64,000 bases of DNA from Rhodopirellula baltica SH 1 (GCF_000196115.1 NC_005027.1:1798001-1862000), one strand, 5' to 3'. Numbered from the stretch's first letter, positions 9,115 through 19,045 are shown. Numbers and translations are program-made. Notes: generated by a model not told the origin, from the letters alone.

Positions 9115-10104
9115 ATGAGCCCAGGCAACCAACCCAAACGATTCGCGACATTGTTCGTGTGCGCGTTGGCACTCGTGATCAGTGGATGTCGCAGCGAAGC
9201 CAAACCCGCGGGCGGTTCCGCGGATTCCGACGCGACCAAACGAGTCGCCGTGATTGTTTCAACGCTGAACAACCCGTGGTTCGTCGTGCTCGCTGAATCC
9301 GCTCGAGACAGTGCCATTGAGCTAGGCTACGACGCGGTGATATTTGACTCTCAGAACGATCCATCGAAGGAAACGGCTCACTTCGACAATGTGATCGCCT
9401 CCGGTTACTCCGCCGTGCTCTTCAATCCGACGGACGCGGATGGTTCGATCGCGAACGTTCGTCGAGCGAAAGAAGCCGGCGTGCCCGTGTTCTGCATGGA
9501 TCGAGAAATCAACGCGACCGACGCTGCGGTTTCACAAATCCTGTCGGACAACTATTCCGGATGCGTTGCAATTGGGCAGCACTTCGTGAAAGAGGTTGGG
9601 GAGTCCGGGGAATATGCAGAGCTGCTCGGATTGGTTGGAGACAACAACACTCGCAATCGATCGGATGGATTCCACAGTGTGGTCGATCGCTATCCCGAAC
9701 TGAAAATGGTCGCGCAGCAAAGTGCTGACTTTGATCGTGCCAAGGCGTTGGAAGTGATGGAAGCAATCTTGCAAGCCAACCCTGACATCAAAGCGGTTTT
9801 CTGTGGCAACGACGCAATGGCGATGGGAGCGTACCAAGCTCTGTTGGCAGCGGGCAAAGCAGAGCAAGTCAAGATTTTTGGCTTCGACGGCGCTGACGAT
9901 GTGGTTGCGATGATTCAAGAAGGCAAGATTGTCGCGACGGGCATGCAGTTTCCCAAGTTGATGGCGAAGACAGCTGCGGAGTATGCGGACCAATATCTGA
10001 AGGGCGATCGAGACCTGCTGCAAAAGGTTCCGGTCGCCGTTGAATTGGTTCACCAAGGCAACGCGGAAAAGTTTGGTGACTTTGACGAAGAAGGTTCCGA
10101 GTGA
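9115..10104 (+). CDS. rbsB: Ribose-type ABC transporter substrate-binding lipoprotein RbsB
   Basis: A 329-residue periplasmic sugar-binding protein of the type 1 periplasmic binding protein fold (RbsB-like). The N-terminus is a lipoprotein signal with lipobox VISGC (Cys25), so it is probably membrane-tethered. Recognisable segments are [40 protein letters not shown] and [16 protein letters not shown], which follow the D-ribose-binding protein order. The ATG at 9115 gives a compact signal peptide; an upstream TTG (9097) adds only six residues. The stop overlaps the next gene's GTG start (GTGA). Confidence 0.92.
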   Translation: MSPGNQPKRFATLFVCALALVISGCRSEAKPAGGSADSDATKRVAVIVSTLNNPWFVVLAESARDSAIELGYDAVIFDSQNDPSKETAHFDNVIASGYSAVLFNPTDADGSIANVRRAKEAGVPVFCMDREINATDAAVSQILSDNYSGCVAIGQHFVKEVGESGEYAELLGLVGDNNTRNRSDGFHSVVDRYPELKMVAQQSADFDRAKALEVMEAILQANPDIKAVFCGNDAMAMGAYQALLAAGKAEQVKIFGFDGADDVVAMIQEGKIVATGMQFPKLMAKTAAEYADQYLKGDRDLLQKVPVAVELVHQGNAEKFGDFDEEGSE

Positions 10105-10757
10105 TTTCGCGTCAACGCAAAGGGATCACTTGGTTGGTGATCACAATCGGAACCTTGGTGCTGCTGTATCTGTTCCCGCTAATCCACATCGTTTCACTGG
10201 ATGATGCGAACAAAGCCACCGCGAAAGCGACTGCGGCGAAGTTCGATCCGGTGAAGTTCGTGGATACGTTCTGGGACAGCGAGCTGCTTCCTTCGAAATC
10301 AGCCGCGGTCGATGCCGCCACGTTGGTCGCAAAAGTCAAAGCTGATCCGGCCAAAGCCCGTGAACAACACGGACGGCAGGTTGGACTGAGTCAATCGTAC
10401 TTCTACCACGTCACCGGTGTCGGACGAGTTGTCTCCGTTGAAAAGAATTTCATTGGATTGGCGATCTCGCCGGATTCGGAAAAGACGGAAGTGATTTTGG
10501 AAGCGGGAATCCTCTTCGGCAACACGGTTCGCGATGGCACAGGTTTGCTGGACGTGAATGACTTCAACAACACTCAGGACTTCAACGCCATTTCCACGGA
10601 ACTGAACCGCCGGATTGAAGCGAATGTTTTGCCAACGCTTCGAGAGATCGCGACGGTCGGCGCGGAAGTGCAATTCACCGGATGTGTCCAAGTCAACGAT
10701 GAGGACTCTGATCTTCAACCATTGAAAGTGGTCCCCTTCATCGTGGAGGCGAAATGA
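10101..10757 (+). CDS. DUF2291 family protein of the ribose transporter operon
   Basis: A 218-residue protein with one N-terminal hydrophobic segment (about residues 9-30, [21 protein letters not shown]) and a periplasmic body, matching the DUF2291 family that typically sits between the binding protein and ATPase genes of ribose-type ABC operons. Its function is not established; an accessory role in uptake is inferred from gene order. GTG at 10101 overlaps the rbsB stop, and its own stop overlaps the rbsA ATG. These overlaps indicate coupled translation within the transporter operon. Confidence 0.82.
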   Translation: MISRQRKGITWLVITIGTLVLLYLFPLIHIVSLDDANKATAKATAAKFDPVKFVDTFWDSELLPSKSAAVDAATLVAKVKADPAKAREQHGRQVGLSQSYFYHVTGVGRVVSVEKNFIGLAISPDSEKTEVILEAGILFGNTVRDGTGLLDVNDFNNTQDFNAISTELNRRIEANVLPTLREIATVGAEVQFTGCVQVNDEDSDLQPLKVVPFIVEAK

Positions 10758-12289
10758 TTGTCTCCGATGACGTGGTGTTTGAGGCCAAACAGATTTCGAA
10801 GCTGTTTCCAGGCGTGAAAGCGTTGGACGGCGTTGACCTGACGTTGCGAGCGGGGAGGCTCACCACGTTGCTCGGCGAGAATGGCGCTGGCAAATCAACG
10901 TTGATGAAAATATTGGCGGGAGTGCAACCGCCCGACGAAGGCGAGTTGTTGGTGCAGGGTGAACCGGTTCATTTCACCAGCCCACGCGACGCGCAGGATC
11001 ACGGCATCGCGATGATCCATCAAGAACTGAGTTTGGTGCCCGATCTGACCGTCGCCGAAAACATTTTCCTTGGCCGTGAGCCGCTGCGTTTCGAAACGCT
11101 GATTGACTACACCGAACTGAACCGTCAAGCAAACGAATGGTTGAAACGTTTGGAACTCGACGTGTCGCCAACGACGCCCGTCCGGCGACTGCGAGTCGGT
11201 CAACAACAGTTGGTTGAGATTGCTCGCGCGTTGGCTGGCAACGTTCGAATCCTGATCATGGATGAGCCCACCTCCGCAATCACCGAACGCGAGACGGAGG
11301 TTCTGTTCCGATGCATTGCGGATCTAAAGAAACAGGGTGTCGCGATCGTCTATATCACTCACCGCTTGGAAGAACTCGAACAGATTGCTGACGACATTGT
11401 CGTGATGCGTGATGGTTGCTTGATCGGCACGGCCGAGTTTGGTGAGCTCAGCCACGACGCAATGGTTCGAATGATGGTTGGACGAGATGTGAAAATCCTT
11501 TCCAAGCAGTCTTCCTCCAACAATCAGCCGGTTCTTCGTGCCGAAGGGATCTCGCTCAGCCATCCAACACGGCCCGGCGACTACCTCGTGCACGAAGTTG
11601 ACATGCACGTTTGCAAAGGCGAAGTGCTGGGCATCTTTGGATTGATGGGGGCCGGTCGCACGGAATTGCTGGAGTGTTTGTTCGGACTGCACCCGACGGC
11701 GTCGACCGGGCAGGTGAGCATGCACGATCGAAGTGTTCGATTGAGAAACCCCGCCGATGCAATTTCTCATGGTTTGGCGTTGGTCCCCGAGGACCGAAAG
11801 CAGGATGGTTTGGTGTTGTCGATGTCCGTCGGTGAAAACGCGAGCCTGGCGAGCCTCAAACACGCTGAACGGTTTGGCTTCATCGATCGTGGGCGGGAAC
11901 GCGAGCACACTCGGCGTTTCGTGGAACGTTTTCGCGTGAAGACACCGTCGCTGCGTGAAAAGATCATCAACTTGAGTGGTGGCAACCAGCAGAAAGTGAT
12001 CTTGGCGAAATGGTTGGCGACTGGGCCTGCCGTGCTGATGCTCGACGAGCCCACTCGCGGGATCGATATCCATGCCAAGAACGAGATCTATTCGCTCATC
12101 AATGAACTGACCGCTGACGGATTGGCGGTGATCATGGTTTCATCGGAATTGCCCGAGGTGATGGCGGTTTCCGATCGGATTTTGGTGATGTGCGAAGGGC
12201 GTGCAACCCAATCGTTCGACCGTTCTGAGGCCACGGAGGAAAATATTCTGCAAGCGGCTTTACCGAGAAGGAACTCGATTCCATGTTAG
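10754..12289 (+). CDS. rbsA: Ribose/sugar ABC transporter ATP-binding protein RbsA
   Basis: A 511-residue tandem ATPase of the RbsA/MglA type. The first nucleotide-binding domain has Walker A GENGAGKST (residues 41-49), signature-region RVGQQQLVEIARAL and Walker B ILIMDEPTSA. The second has the family's degenerate Walker A (GLMGAGRTE), an intact signature LSGGNQQKVILAKWL and Walker B LMLDEPTRGID. This asymmetry is normal for the family. It energises import together with the permease encoded next, whose start overlaps this gene's end by 7 bases. Confidence 0.96.
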   Translation: MIVSDDVVFEAKQISKLFPGVKALDGVDLTLRAGRLTTLLGENGAGKSTLMKILAGVQPPDEGELLVQGEPVHFTSPRDAQDHGIAMIHQELSLVPDLTVAENIFLGREPLRFETLIDYTELNRQANEWLKRLELDVSPTTPVRRLRVGQQQLVEIARALAGNVRILIMDEPTSAITERETEVLFRCIADLKKQGVAIVYITHRLEELEQIADDIVVMRDGCLIGTAEFGELSHDAMVRMMVGRDVKILSKQSSSNNQPVLRAEGISLSHPTRPGDYLVHEVDMHVCKGEVLGIFGLMGAGRTELLECLFGLHPTASTGQVSMHDRSVRLRNPADAISHGLALVPEDRKQDGLVLSMSVGENASLASLKHAERFGFIDRGREREHTRRFVERFRVKTPSLREKIINLSGGNQQKVILAKWLATGPAVLMLDEPTRGIDIHAKNEIYSLINELTADGLAVIMVSSELPEVMAVSDRILVMCEGRATQSFDRSEATEENILQAALPRRNSIPC

Positions 12290-13254
12290 AAAACAAACGC
12301 GAACACCTCGCGAAATTTCAATCGCTGATCGCGTTGGCAGTGATGCTGATCGCGATGAGCTTTCTGTCAGACAGTTTCTTCACGCCCGAGAATGGGTTGA
12401 ACATTCTGAGACAAATTTCAGTCAATCTCAGCCTTTCGATTGGGATGACATTGATCATCTTGACCGGCGGAATCGACTTGTCGGTCGGTGCCATTCTCGC
12501 TTTGTCCGGCGCCGTGGCGGCAGGGTTGCTGAAGAACGGCATCATGCTCGAACCGCTTGGTGTGAAGCTGGAGTTCACCGTTTTCGGAGCGATTGTTTCT
12601 GGATTGTTGGTCGGTTCCGCCGCAGGGTTGTTCAATGGAGTCGCGGTGACTCGTTTCAAGCTTCCGCCGTTTGTCGCCACGCTGGGAATGTTCAGCATCG
12701 CTCGTGGTTTGACGATGTTGTGGACGGGCGGGTTCCCGGTCACGGGTCTCGGTTCATCGTTCGGTTCCATCGGCACGGGCGTGTTCCTGCAAATTCCGGT
12801 TCCGGTTTGGATCACCGGTGCATTGGTTGGCGTGTTTGTGCTGTTGACCCGGACAACTCGTTTTGGCCGGCATGTGTACGCGGTTGGCGGCAACGAACGC
12901 GCTTCGTTGTTGACAGGATTGCCAGTCGATCGGATCAAAATCGCGGTTTACACGCTCGGTGGTTTGCTCGCTGGAGTGGCGGGACTCATCGTGACCGCTC
13001 GACTGGATTCGGCTCAACCCAACGCAGGGTTGGGCTACGAACTCGATTCGATTGCCGCCGTCGTGATTGGTGGCACATCCCTGTCGGGCGGACGAGGCAG
13101 CGTCATGGGGACGGTGCTGGGTTGCCTGATCATTGGTGTGTTGAACAACAGTTTGTTTCTGTTAAACGTTTCCCCTTTTTGGCAACAAGTGGTCAAGGGA
13201 TTCGTGATCCTGGCCGCCGTCGCCGTGGACCGCATGAGTCAAAGGGACCGATAA
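12283..13254 (+). CDS. rbsC: Ribose/sugar ABC transporter permease RbsC
   Basis: A 323-residue inner-membrane permease of the BPD_transp_2 type with roughly eight to ten hydrophobic segments. The conserved stretches MTLIILTGGIDLSVGAILAL, GLFNGVAVTRFKLPPFVATL and the C-terminal IAAVVIGGTSLSGGRGSV are characteristic of RbsC/XylH permeases. It overlaps rbsA by 7 bases and is followed after a single spacer base by ribokinase. Standard length. Confidence 0.95.
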   Translation: MLENKREHLAKFQSLIALAVMLIAMSFLSDSFFTPENGLNILRQISVNLSLSIGMTLIILTGGIDLSVGAILALSGAVAAGLLKNGIMLEPLGVKLEFTVFGAIVSGLLVGSAAGLFNGVAVTRFKLPPFVATLGMFSIARGLTMLWTGGFPVTGLGSSFGSIGTGVFLQIPVPVWITGALVGVFVLLTRTTRFGRHVYAVGGNERASLLTGLPVDRIKIAVYTLGGLLAGVAGLIVTARLDSAQPNAGLGYELDSIAAVVIGGTSLSGGRGSVMGTVLGCLIIGVLNNSLFLLNVSPFWQQVVKGFVILAAVAVDRMSQRDR

Positions 13255-13255
13255 G

Positions 13256-14200
13256 ATGACAGACACAATGACACGCCCGAAGATCACCGTCGTTGGTTCG
13301 GCCAATGTGGATCTGACGTTTCGCACACCGCGATTGCCCGTGCCTGGTGAAACCTTTGCGGGACATTCGCTGCATCAAGGCATGGGTGGCAAAGGTGCGA
13401 ACCAAGCGGTCGTCGCCGCCCGACTCGGTGCCGAAGTCGCCTTTGTCGCTCGCGTCGGAAATGACGGATTCGCGACGCAGGCCATCGACGCCTACCAGAC
13501 AGACGGAATCAACACGTCCTTCGTTCAACATTCCAAAGACCAGCCTACCGGCACGGCTGCGATTTTGGTGGATGATGATGCAGAGAACTGCATCATCGTT
13601 GTTGCGGGCGCCAACGCGGAATTGAATGCGGACGATGTTCGATCGGCGAAGGATGTGATCGCATTTTCCGATGTTGTGATCTGCCAATTGGAAACTCCAG
13701 TGGAGGCGGCTCTCGAGGCGTTCAAACTGGCTCGTGCGGCCAACGTCCTGACGATGCTCACGCCGGCTCCCGCGGAACTTGTTTCGGATGAACTGCTTTC
13801 GCTTTGCGATGTTTGTGTCCCCAACAAGACCGAGATTGCCGCCATCACGGGTTGCAGTGTGGAGACACAGGCTGACTGTGCTGCCGCCGCTGAACAGTTG
13901 AGGCAACGTGGCGTTCGACAAGTTGCACTGACGATGGGCGGCGAAGGCGTTTTGGTGCTCGACCGATCGGGGATGTCCCTCATTCCTGCCTCACCCGTCA
14001 AAGCGGTCGACACCACCGGGGCCGGCGATGCATTCACTGGTGCATTGGCGGTCTCGCTCGCCGAAGGAATGTCTTTGGCCGACGCTGCCACTCGTGCCGG
14101 GATCGTTGCGGCCATCTCGGTCACACGCGTCGGCACTCAAACATCCTTTCCTTCGCTCGATGAAATCAATCGCTGGAAGCAAGCTGAGAACACTGCATGA
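13256..14200 (+). CDS. rbsK: Ribokinase RbsK (PfkB family)
   Basis: A 314-residue PfkB-family kinase that phosphorylates ribose to ribose 5-phosphate with ATP. The N-terminal substrate motif is GSANVDLTFRTPRLPVPGET with the GGKGAN motif at residues 44-49. The C-terminal signature DTTGAGDAFTGAL has the catalytic Asp at about residue 258. The ATG at 13256 follows the rbsC stop with one base between. Its stop overlaps by 4 bases (ATGA) the start of a secreted DUF1593 protein, which ties that protein to ribose metabolism at the translational level. Confidence 0.95.
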   Translation: MTDTMTRPKITVVGSANVDLTFRTPRLPVPGETFAGHSLHQGMGGKGANQAVVAARLGAEVAFVARVGNDGFATQAIDAYQTDGINTSFVQHSKDQPTGTAAILVDDDAENCIIVVAGANAELNADDVRSAKDVIAFSDVVICQLETPVEAALEAFKLARAANVLTMLTPAPAELVSDELLSLCDVCVPNKTEIAAITGCSVETQADCAAAAEQLRQRGVRQVALTMGGEGVLVLDRSGMSLIPASPVKAVDTTGAGDAFTGALAVSLAEGMSLADAATRAGIVAAISVTRVGTQTSFPSLDEINRWKQAENTA

Positions 14201-15639
14201 AAAACCTCTTCAAACTCTTGATGGTTCTGCTGGCGACGTCCTCGTTTGTTGCGGCCGATGACGGCTCAACTGCAAAAGCGAGAATGGTTGTGCTGACCGA
14301 CATCGAAGCGGACCCAGACGACACTCAGTCGCTGGTTCGACTGCTGCTTTACGCCAATTCGATTGATATTGAAGCGATTGTGGCAACGACATCGGTGCAC
14401 CAAAAAAATCGAGTGGCTCCGGAGTCCATCCAGCGTGTCATTGATGCATATGGCAAAGTCCAACCCAACCTTCTGAAACACGAACCTGGATTTCCCACCG
14501 CGGATGCGTTTCACAAACTGGTCACCAAAGGGTTGCCTTTGTACGGGATGAACGGAGTCGGTGACGGAATGGATTCGCCAGGTTCGGATCGCATCATCGA
14601 ATTACTCGATCGCGATGATGAACGGCCACTTTGGATTTCGGTATGGGGAGGCCCCAATACGCTTGCGCAGTCCCTGCACAAACTTCGCAAGACTCGACCG
14701 GGCGAGGACGTCAAACGTCTGGTCAAGAAGCTTCGTGTCTACACGATCTCTGACCAAGACGATTCTGGGATTTGGTTGCGAAACGAATTCCCGGATCTGC
14801 AATACGTCGTTAGCCCCGGACGTTACGAACGCTCGACTTGGGGCGCGATCAACCAGGTCGTGGAGGGAATCGACAACACGACGATCAGCAACACTTGGTT
14901 GGCCAATCACATCCAGCAAGGCCATGGTCCGCTGGGAGCTGAGTATCCCGATGTTGCATGGGGAGTCGAAGGCGACACGCCCGCTTTCCTGGGGTTGATT
15001 CCCAATGGCTTGAACGTTTCCGAACGCCCGGACTTCGGTGGATGGGGCGGTCGCTACGAACTTGGCCAGCCCAGCGATGATGAGATTCAGGTTGGCCGTG
15101 AAGTGCAGGGTGGCGTGCCGATCCTCGCCGAAACGCGTCCCATCTGGGGCAACGCCAGCGACACGTATCGACCGCGATTGTTTCATGATCAGAAGCGTGC
15201 TGAAAAGCCCAGCGATGAAACGTTCACCGGAAACCGTGTCACATTGTGGCGGTGGCGAGATGACTTTCAGAACGACTTTGCCGCCAGAATGGATTGGTGC
15301 ACTGCAAACTACGAAGACGCCAACCATCCGCCTGTGCCAGCACTCGCCCATGCGGAAACGCTGAACGTGAAATCGGGCGAGCAGTTCCGTTTGGACGCAT
15401 GGGGAACAACCGATCCCGATGGTGACAGTCTCAGTTACACGTGGATGTACTACCCCGAAGCAGGATCGACACCGCTTGATCTGGATATCGGTCAGTCGCC
15501 AGAAAACGTCTACCAGGTGACCCGCACGGCTCCGAAACTCGACCAACCCGAGACGATGCACTTCATTCTGAAGGTCACCGATCGCGGCATGCCAAGGCTC
15601 ACCCGATACAAGCGAGTGATCGTGACGGTTCAACCCTAA
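14197..15639 (+). CDS. Secreted DUF1593 protein 1, nucleoside-hydrolase-like
   Basis: A 480-residue protein with a signal peptide (about residues 1-20). The N-terminal domain resembles nucleoside hydrolases. An acidic motif, TDIEADPDDTQS (Asp35, Asp39, Asp41, Asp42), sits after the first beta strand, where nucleoside hydrolases hold calcium and ribose with DTDxGxDD. Conserved blocks include [43 protein letters not shown] and [12 protein letters not shown]. The C-terminal 100 residues form an Ig-like domain (DPDGDSLSYTWMYYPEAG). The family is often labelled cellulose-binding Sde182-like; its reaction is not settled. The ATG overlaps the rbsK stop. Glycosidic release of ribose outside the cytoplasm is my inference from fold and context. 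Confidence 0.8.
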   Translation: MKNLFKLLMVLLATSSFVAADDGSTAKARMVVLTDIEADPDDTQSLVRLLLYANSIDIEAIVATTSVHQKNRVAPESIQRVIDAYGKVQPNLLKHEPGFPTADAFHKLVTKGLPLYGMNGVGDGMDSPGSDRIIELLDRDDERPLWISVWGGPNTLAQSLHKLRKTRPGEDVKRLVKKLRVYTISDQDDSGIWLRNEFPDLQYVVSPGRYERSTWGAINQVVEGIDNTTISNTWLANHIQQGHGPLGAEYPDVAWGVEGDTPAFLGLIPNGLNVSERPDFGGWGGRYELGQPSDDEIQVGREVQGGVPILAETRPIWGNASDTYRPRLFHDQKRAEKPSDETFTGNRVTLWRWRDDFQNDFAARMDWCTANYEDANHPPVPALAHAETLNVKSGEQFRLDAWGTTDPDGDSLSYTWMYYPEAGSTPLDLDIGQSPENVYQVTRTAPKLDQPETMHFILKVTDRGMPRLTRYKRVIVTVQP

Positions 15640-15717
15640 CGAAGACCAATTGCAAGGCAGTCAACAGGCCGCAATGCGACGCAGACAAGTGACACCTTTC
15701 TCCCCACGAGTGACACC

Positions 15718-17190
15718 ATGATGATGCGCAGCCAACTCAACCAATCCCATTTCCGCAATTTGTGCATCTGTGTCTGGATGGGAGGTCTTTGCCTTTTTTC
15801 CACCGCGATGCCCAACATTGTCAACGCGGCGGAGCGGCCTCGGATTTTGGTCACCACGGACGGTGAGATTGATGACGAATGTTCGATGGTTCGATTCTTA
15901 TTGTACGCCAATGAGTTCGACATCGAAGGCATCGTCACTTCGAGTTCACAGTATCACTGGCAGGGTTTTGAGTGGGCGGGCGACAGTTGGATTGACCCAT
16001 ATTTGAACGCTTACACGGATGTGTATCCCAATCTCGTTCAACACGATGATCGATTCCCGACGCCTGAATTCCTTCGCAGCATCACCAAGTTAGGAAACGT
16101 CAAAGCCGAAGGCGAAATGGAGGACGTAACCGAGGGATCGCAGTTGATCGTCAAGGTTCTCCTGGACGACACGGATTCGCGCCCCATTTGGTTGCAGGCC
16201 TGGGGCGGTACGAACACGATCGCCAGGGCTTTGAAGACGATCGAAGAAGAACATCCGGATCGCATGGCTGAAGTCGCGGCCAAGATCCGGCTGTACTGCA
16301 TCTTCGAACAAGATGCGACCTATCAAGATTACATCTTGCCACATTGGGGCAAGTATCAAATGACCACGATCATCTCAGACCAGTTCGAGGCGATCGCGTA
16401 TCGATGGAAAAAGATTCAGCCCCCTGCTCAACACAAATACTTCGCCGCCCCGTGGATGAAGAAGAACATCCTGAATGATCACGGCCCGCTTTGTTCACTT
16501 TTTAAGAGCCACCAAGCGGGCGAAGAGGGATTCAGCGAAGGCGACTTTCGTTCCGAAGGTGACTCACCGGCTTTTCTTCACAACGTGGTGACTGGTCTTC
16601 GCAGTCAAGAGTCGCCCGATTGGGGCGGTTGGGGCGGACGCTTTGTTTGGATTCGCGAAAACACCTGGATGGACCCTGCACCATACGAAGGATACCAGCA
16701 TCCAGAGGGACGCTATTTTCGCGAAACTTGCTGGGGACGGCTGAGTCTCAACGCGGGCATGACGTCTCACAACGACCCGCGAATGCTTGAGTTCTTTCGT
16801 CCAACATGGCGTTGGTCGGTCGCTCAACAGAACGACTGGGCGGCGCGAGCGGATTGGTGTGTTCAGCAGTTTGACCAAGCCAATCACGCTCCTGAGGTAC
16901 GCATCGATCACGGTGCCGACTTGAAATTCGGAGCGGGTGCCAAAGTCAGGCTGAGCGCGAAAGGTACCAGTGACCCAGACGGAGACGAGCTTCAGTATCG
17001 CTGGTGGCAGCACACCGAAGCTGACACCTACGACGGGACGGTTGAGATCTCCAACGCAAATCAACAGCAAGCCGAATTCGTTGCTCCCAGCGATGCGAAA
17101 GGCAAAACCGTTCACGTGATTTGCGAAGTGACCGACAGTGGCACGCCACTAATGACACGGTACCAGCGGGTTGTCGTCGAGTTGCATTGA
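15718..17190 (+). CDS. Secreted DUF1593 protein 2, nucleoside-hydrolase-like
   Basis: A 490-residue paralogue of the preceding gene with a signal peptide (about residues 1-37, ending near VNAAE). Its acidic motif is shortened, TDGEIDDE (Asp48, Asp52, Asp53), unlike the TDxxxDPDD form of its neighbours. The shared blocks [37 protein letters not shown] and NDWAARADWC are present. A C-terminal Ig-like domain (DPDGDELQYRWWQHTEADTY) matches proteins 1 and 3. It starts 78 bases after protein 1. A different substrate from protein 1 is possible given the altered metal motif. Confidence 0.78.
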   Translation: MMMRSQLNQSHFRNLCICVWMGGLCLFSTAMPNIVNAAERPRILVTTDGEIDDECSMVRFLLYANEFDIEGIVTSSSQYHWQGFEWAGDSWIDPYLNAYTDVYPNLVQHDDRFPTPEFLRSITKLGNVKAEGEMEDVTEGSQLIVKVLLDDTDSRPIWLQAWGGTNTIARALKTIEEEHPDRMAEVAAKIRLYCIFEQDATYQDYILPHWGKYQMTTIISDQFEAIAYRWKKIQPPAQHKYFAAPWMKKNILNDHGPLCSLFKSHQAGEEGFSEGDFRSEGDSPAFLHNVVTGLRSQESPDWGGWGGRFVWIRENTWMDPAPYEGYQHPEGRYFRETCWGRLSLNAGMTSHNDPRMLEFFRPTWRWSVAQQNDWAARADWCVQQFDQANHAPEVRIDHGADLKFGAGAKVRLSAKGTSDPDGDELQYRWWQHTEADTYDGTVEISNANQQQAEFVAPSDAKGKTVHVICEVTDSGTPLMTRYQRVVVELH

Positions 17191-17252
17191 AATTGACCAA
17201 ACAACCGCACAAGCAGAAATTCATTCCCCACTTCGATGCTTTGACCATCCCC

Positions 17253-18584
17253 ATGATCCACACCATTCTCTTTCGAGCTTTGACGATTTCGGTTGTCTTC
17301 GGTCTGACAACGGCCTCCTCGGCCGACTATTCCAAACCTCGAATGATCGTGACGACCGATTTGGGTGCTGACCCGGACGATGATCAGTCGTTGGTTCGAT
17401 TGCTCGTCAGTGCCAACGAATTCGACATCGAAGGTCTTGTCATTTCCACCGGATGCTGGAAGAAGACGCAGAGCAACACCAAAATGCTGGACAAAATCGT
17501 TGATGCCTACGGCGAGTGTTATGACAATCTCAAGATTCACGCCGACGGATTCCCGACGCCGGACTATCTGCGTTCGATCTCGGTCATGGGACAACTCGGT
17601 TATGGCATGAGCGATGTGGGCGACGGCAAAGACTCGCCTGGATCGGACATGATCATCGCGTCTGCAGACAAAGATGATCCACGGCCCATTTGGATCGGTG
17701 GTTGGGGCGGGAACAACAATGTCGCTCAAGCGATCTGGAAAGTCCGCAAAACACGGTCCAAAGCCGAACTCGAGAAATTTCTTTCAAAGCTTCGTGTGTA
17801 CGACATCCTCGGACAAGATGACGCGGGAGCGTGGATTGCCAAGAACTACCCGCAAGTTTTCTACATACGAGCAACGAAGGTTTACGGTTGGCAGCCGCCA
17901 AAGAATGGCGACTACCAAAAGAATGACATTCAAAGTCATGGACCGCTGGGTTCCGTCTACCCGGATACAAAGTGGGCAACCGAAGGTGATTCCCCTGCGT
18001 TCATGCATGTGTATCCGAACGGCCTGAATGATCCAGACCAAATCGACCAAGGTGGTTGGGGTGGACGATTCAGCTTTGAAAAGAAGACCGGCATCAAAAG
18101 TATGTCGGGGGTGAAGGGGGAAGAACGCAAGTTCGATCCGTACGAGATGTGGGGAAACACATCCGATGGAACCGGCGCGATCAAACGCTGGAGCAAAGGC
18201 TACAACAACGACTTTGCAGCACGGATGGATTGGAGCATCACGAACAAGTACTCCGAAGCGAATCATCATCCGATTGCCGTTTTGAACGGTGACACGACTC
18301 GCGATGTGATGAAGATGTCCGTTGAGGCTGGTGCGAGTGTTTTGCTGAGTGCGAAGGGCACCAGCGATCCCGACAACAATTCGATTAGCTATTCATGGTC
18401 GATCTACCAAGAGCCATCCACCTACAAAGGGAATGTTTCGGTAGCAAACGCATCCTCCGAGACCGCCAAAATCTCGGTGCCAAAGGACGCGGCGGGTAAG
18501 ACGGTTCATGTGATTTTGGAGATTCATGACGACGGCCAGCCCAGCCTGCACGCCTATCGCAGAATGATTTTGGAGGTGCGCTAA
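17253..18584 (+). CDS. Secreted DUF1593 protein 3, nucleoside-hydrolase-like
   Basis: From the ATG at 17253 this is a 443-residue paralogue with a signal peptide of about 23 residues (MIHTILFRALTISVVFGLTT then ASSADYS). The frame is open back to 17121, but that overlaps the previous gene and the added residues lack signal-peptide character. The acidic motif is TDLGADPDDDQS (Asp36, Asp40, Asp42, Asp43). The blocks WGGNNNVAQAIWKVRKTRSK, YDILGQDDAGAWI, EGDSPAFMHVYPNGLN and [10 protein letters not shown] follow. The C-terminus is the same Ig-like domain (DPDNNSISYSWSIYQEPSTY). This is the last gene before a repeat-bearing gap. Confidence 0.78.
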   Translation: MIHTILFRALTISVVFGLTTASSADYSKPRMIVTTDLGADPDDDQSLVRLLVSANEFDIEGLVISTGCWKKTQSNTKMLDKIVDAYGECYDNLKIHADGFPTPDYLRSISVMGQLGYGMSDVGDGKDSPGSDMIIASADKDDPRPIWIGGWGGNNNVAQAIWKVRKTRSKAELEKFLSKLRVYDILGQDDAGAWIAKNYPQVFYIRATKVYGWQPPKNGDYQKNDIQSHGPLGSVYPDTKWATEGDSPAFMHVYPNGLNDPDQIDQGGWGGRFSFEKKTGIKSMSGVKGEERKFDPYEMWGNTSDGTGAIKRWSKGYNNDFAARMDWSITNKYSEANHHPIAVLNGDTTRDVMKMSVEAGASVLLSAKGTSDPDNNSISYSWSIYQEPSTYKGNVSVANASSETAKISVPKDAAGKTVHVILEIHDDGQPSLHAYRRMILEVR

Positions 18585-18588
18585 CGGG

Positions 18589-18696
18589 CTGTTGATTTGA
18601 TGAGCCGTACCGCGTTAGCGGCGGTTAGTCAGACGCCAACCGGGGCTAACGCCCATCGGCTAATTGTTGTCACTCTGTATACGATCAAATCAACAG
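18589..18696. repeat. 108-bp element with 13-bp terminal inverted repeats
   Basis: The ends are a perfect 13-bp inverted pair, CTGTTGATTTGAT (18589-18601) and ATCAAATCAACAG (18684-18696). The interior carries AACCGGGGCTAACGCCC (18638-18654), whose reverse complement recurs at 20000-20016. It looks like a small non-autonomous repeat or REP/MITE-like element. It begins 5 bases after the stop codon of DUF1593 protein 3. Confidence 0.6.
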
Positions 18697-18723
18697 GCTG
18701 CTAAGCAGTTCGGAAGGAAAACT

Positions 18724-18793
18724 CGGGCAGAACCATTTGAGCCGTTTGGGCATTCGCTCCGGTTCTTCGTGGGAGCAACGAGGCTTGCTATAA
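18724..18793 (+). repeat. Imperfect ~70-bp direct repeat, copy 1
   Basis: This copy aligns with 19976-20045: GGGC-GAACCAT-TGA-GCCGTTTGGGC, then a CGGTT segment, then GAGCAACG-GCTTGC in the same order. The two copies bracket the epimerase gene. Confidence 0.55.
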
Positions 18794-19045
18794 GCACGTG
18801 AGCGGGATTCATGGGGCTTGATCACGTAGCGGCGTCTCTCCGTAACGCTGTTATTTGCGAGTCTCTGAGAGACTCGCCTACGCGAGGTCCTAACCGATCA
18901 TTCCTGCCGGCCTGCTTCAGTAAAGAAAGGTGTAAGGGAGGTAATTGGCTTCGATCCGATCTTCACCTCTTGTGGCCGTATAACCCAACACAACCTCTCC
19001 ATCCAATCGGTCGGCTGATGCCGCACCACACCAACGAGACAGGAA

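Larger units (their letters stand above)
18585..19045. other. Repeat-bearing gap upstream of the epimerase gene
   Basis: This 461-base non-coding stretch contains an inverted-repeat element (18589-18696) and one copy of an imperfect repeat (18724-18793), both listed separately. A short open frame from 18811 overlaps the epimerase start and has no family signature, so it is not called. Confidence 0.5.

Noticed and set aside
14602-15633. 343-residue minus-strand frame inside DUF1593 protein 1
   Set aside because: It is the antisense shadow of a real gene with signal peptide and family motifs.
17121-17252. Longer N-terminus for DUF1593 protein 3
   Set aside because: It overlaps the previous gene and would bury the signal peptide; ATG 17253 gives a normal leader.
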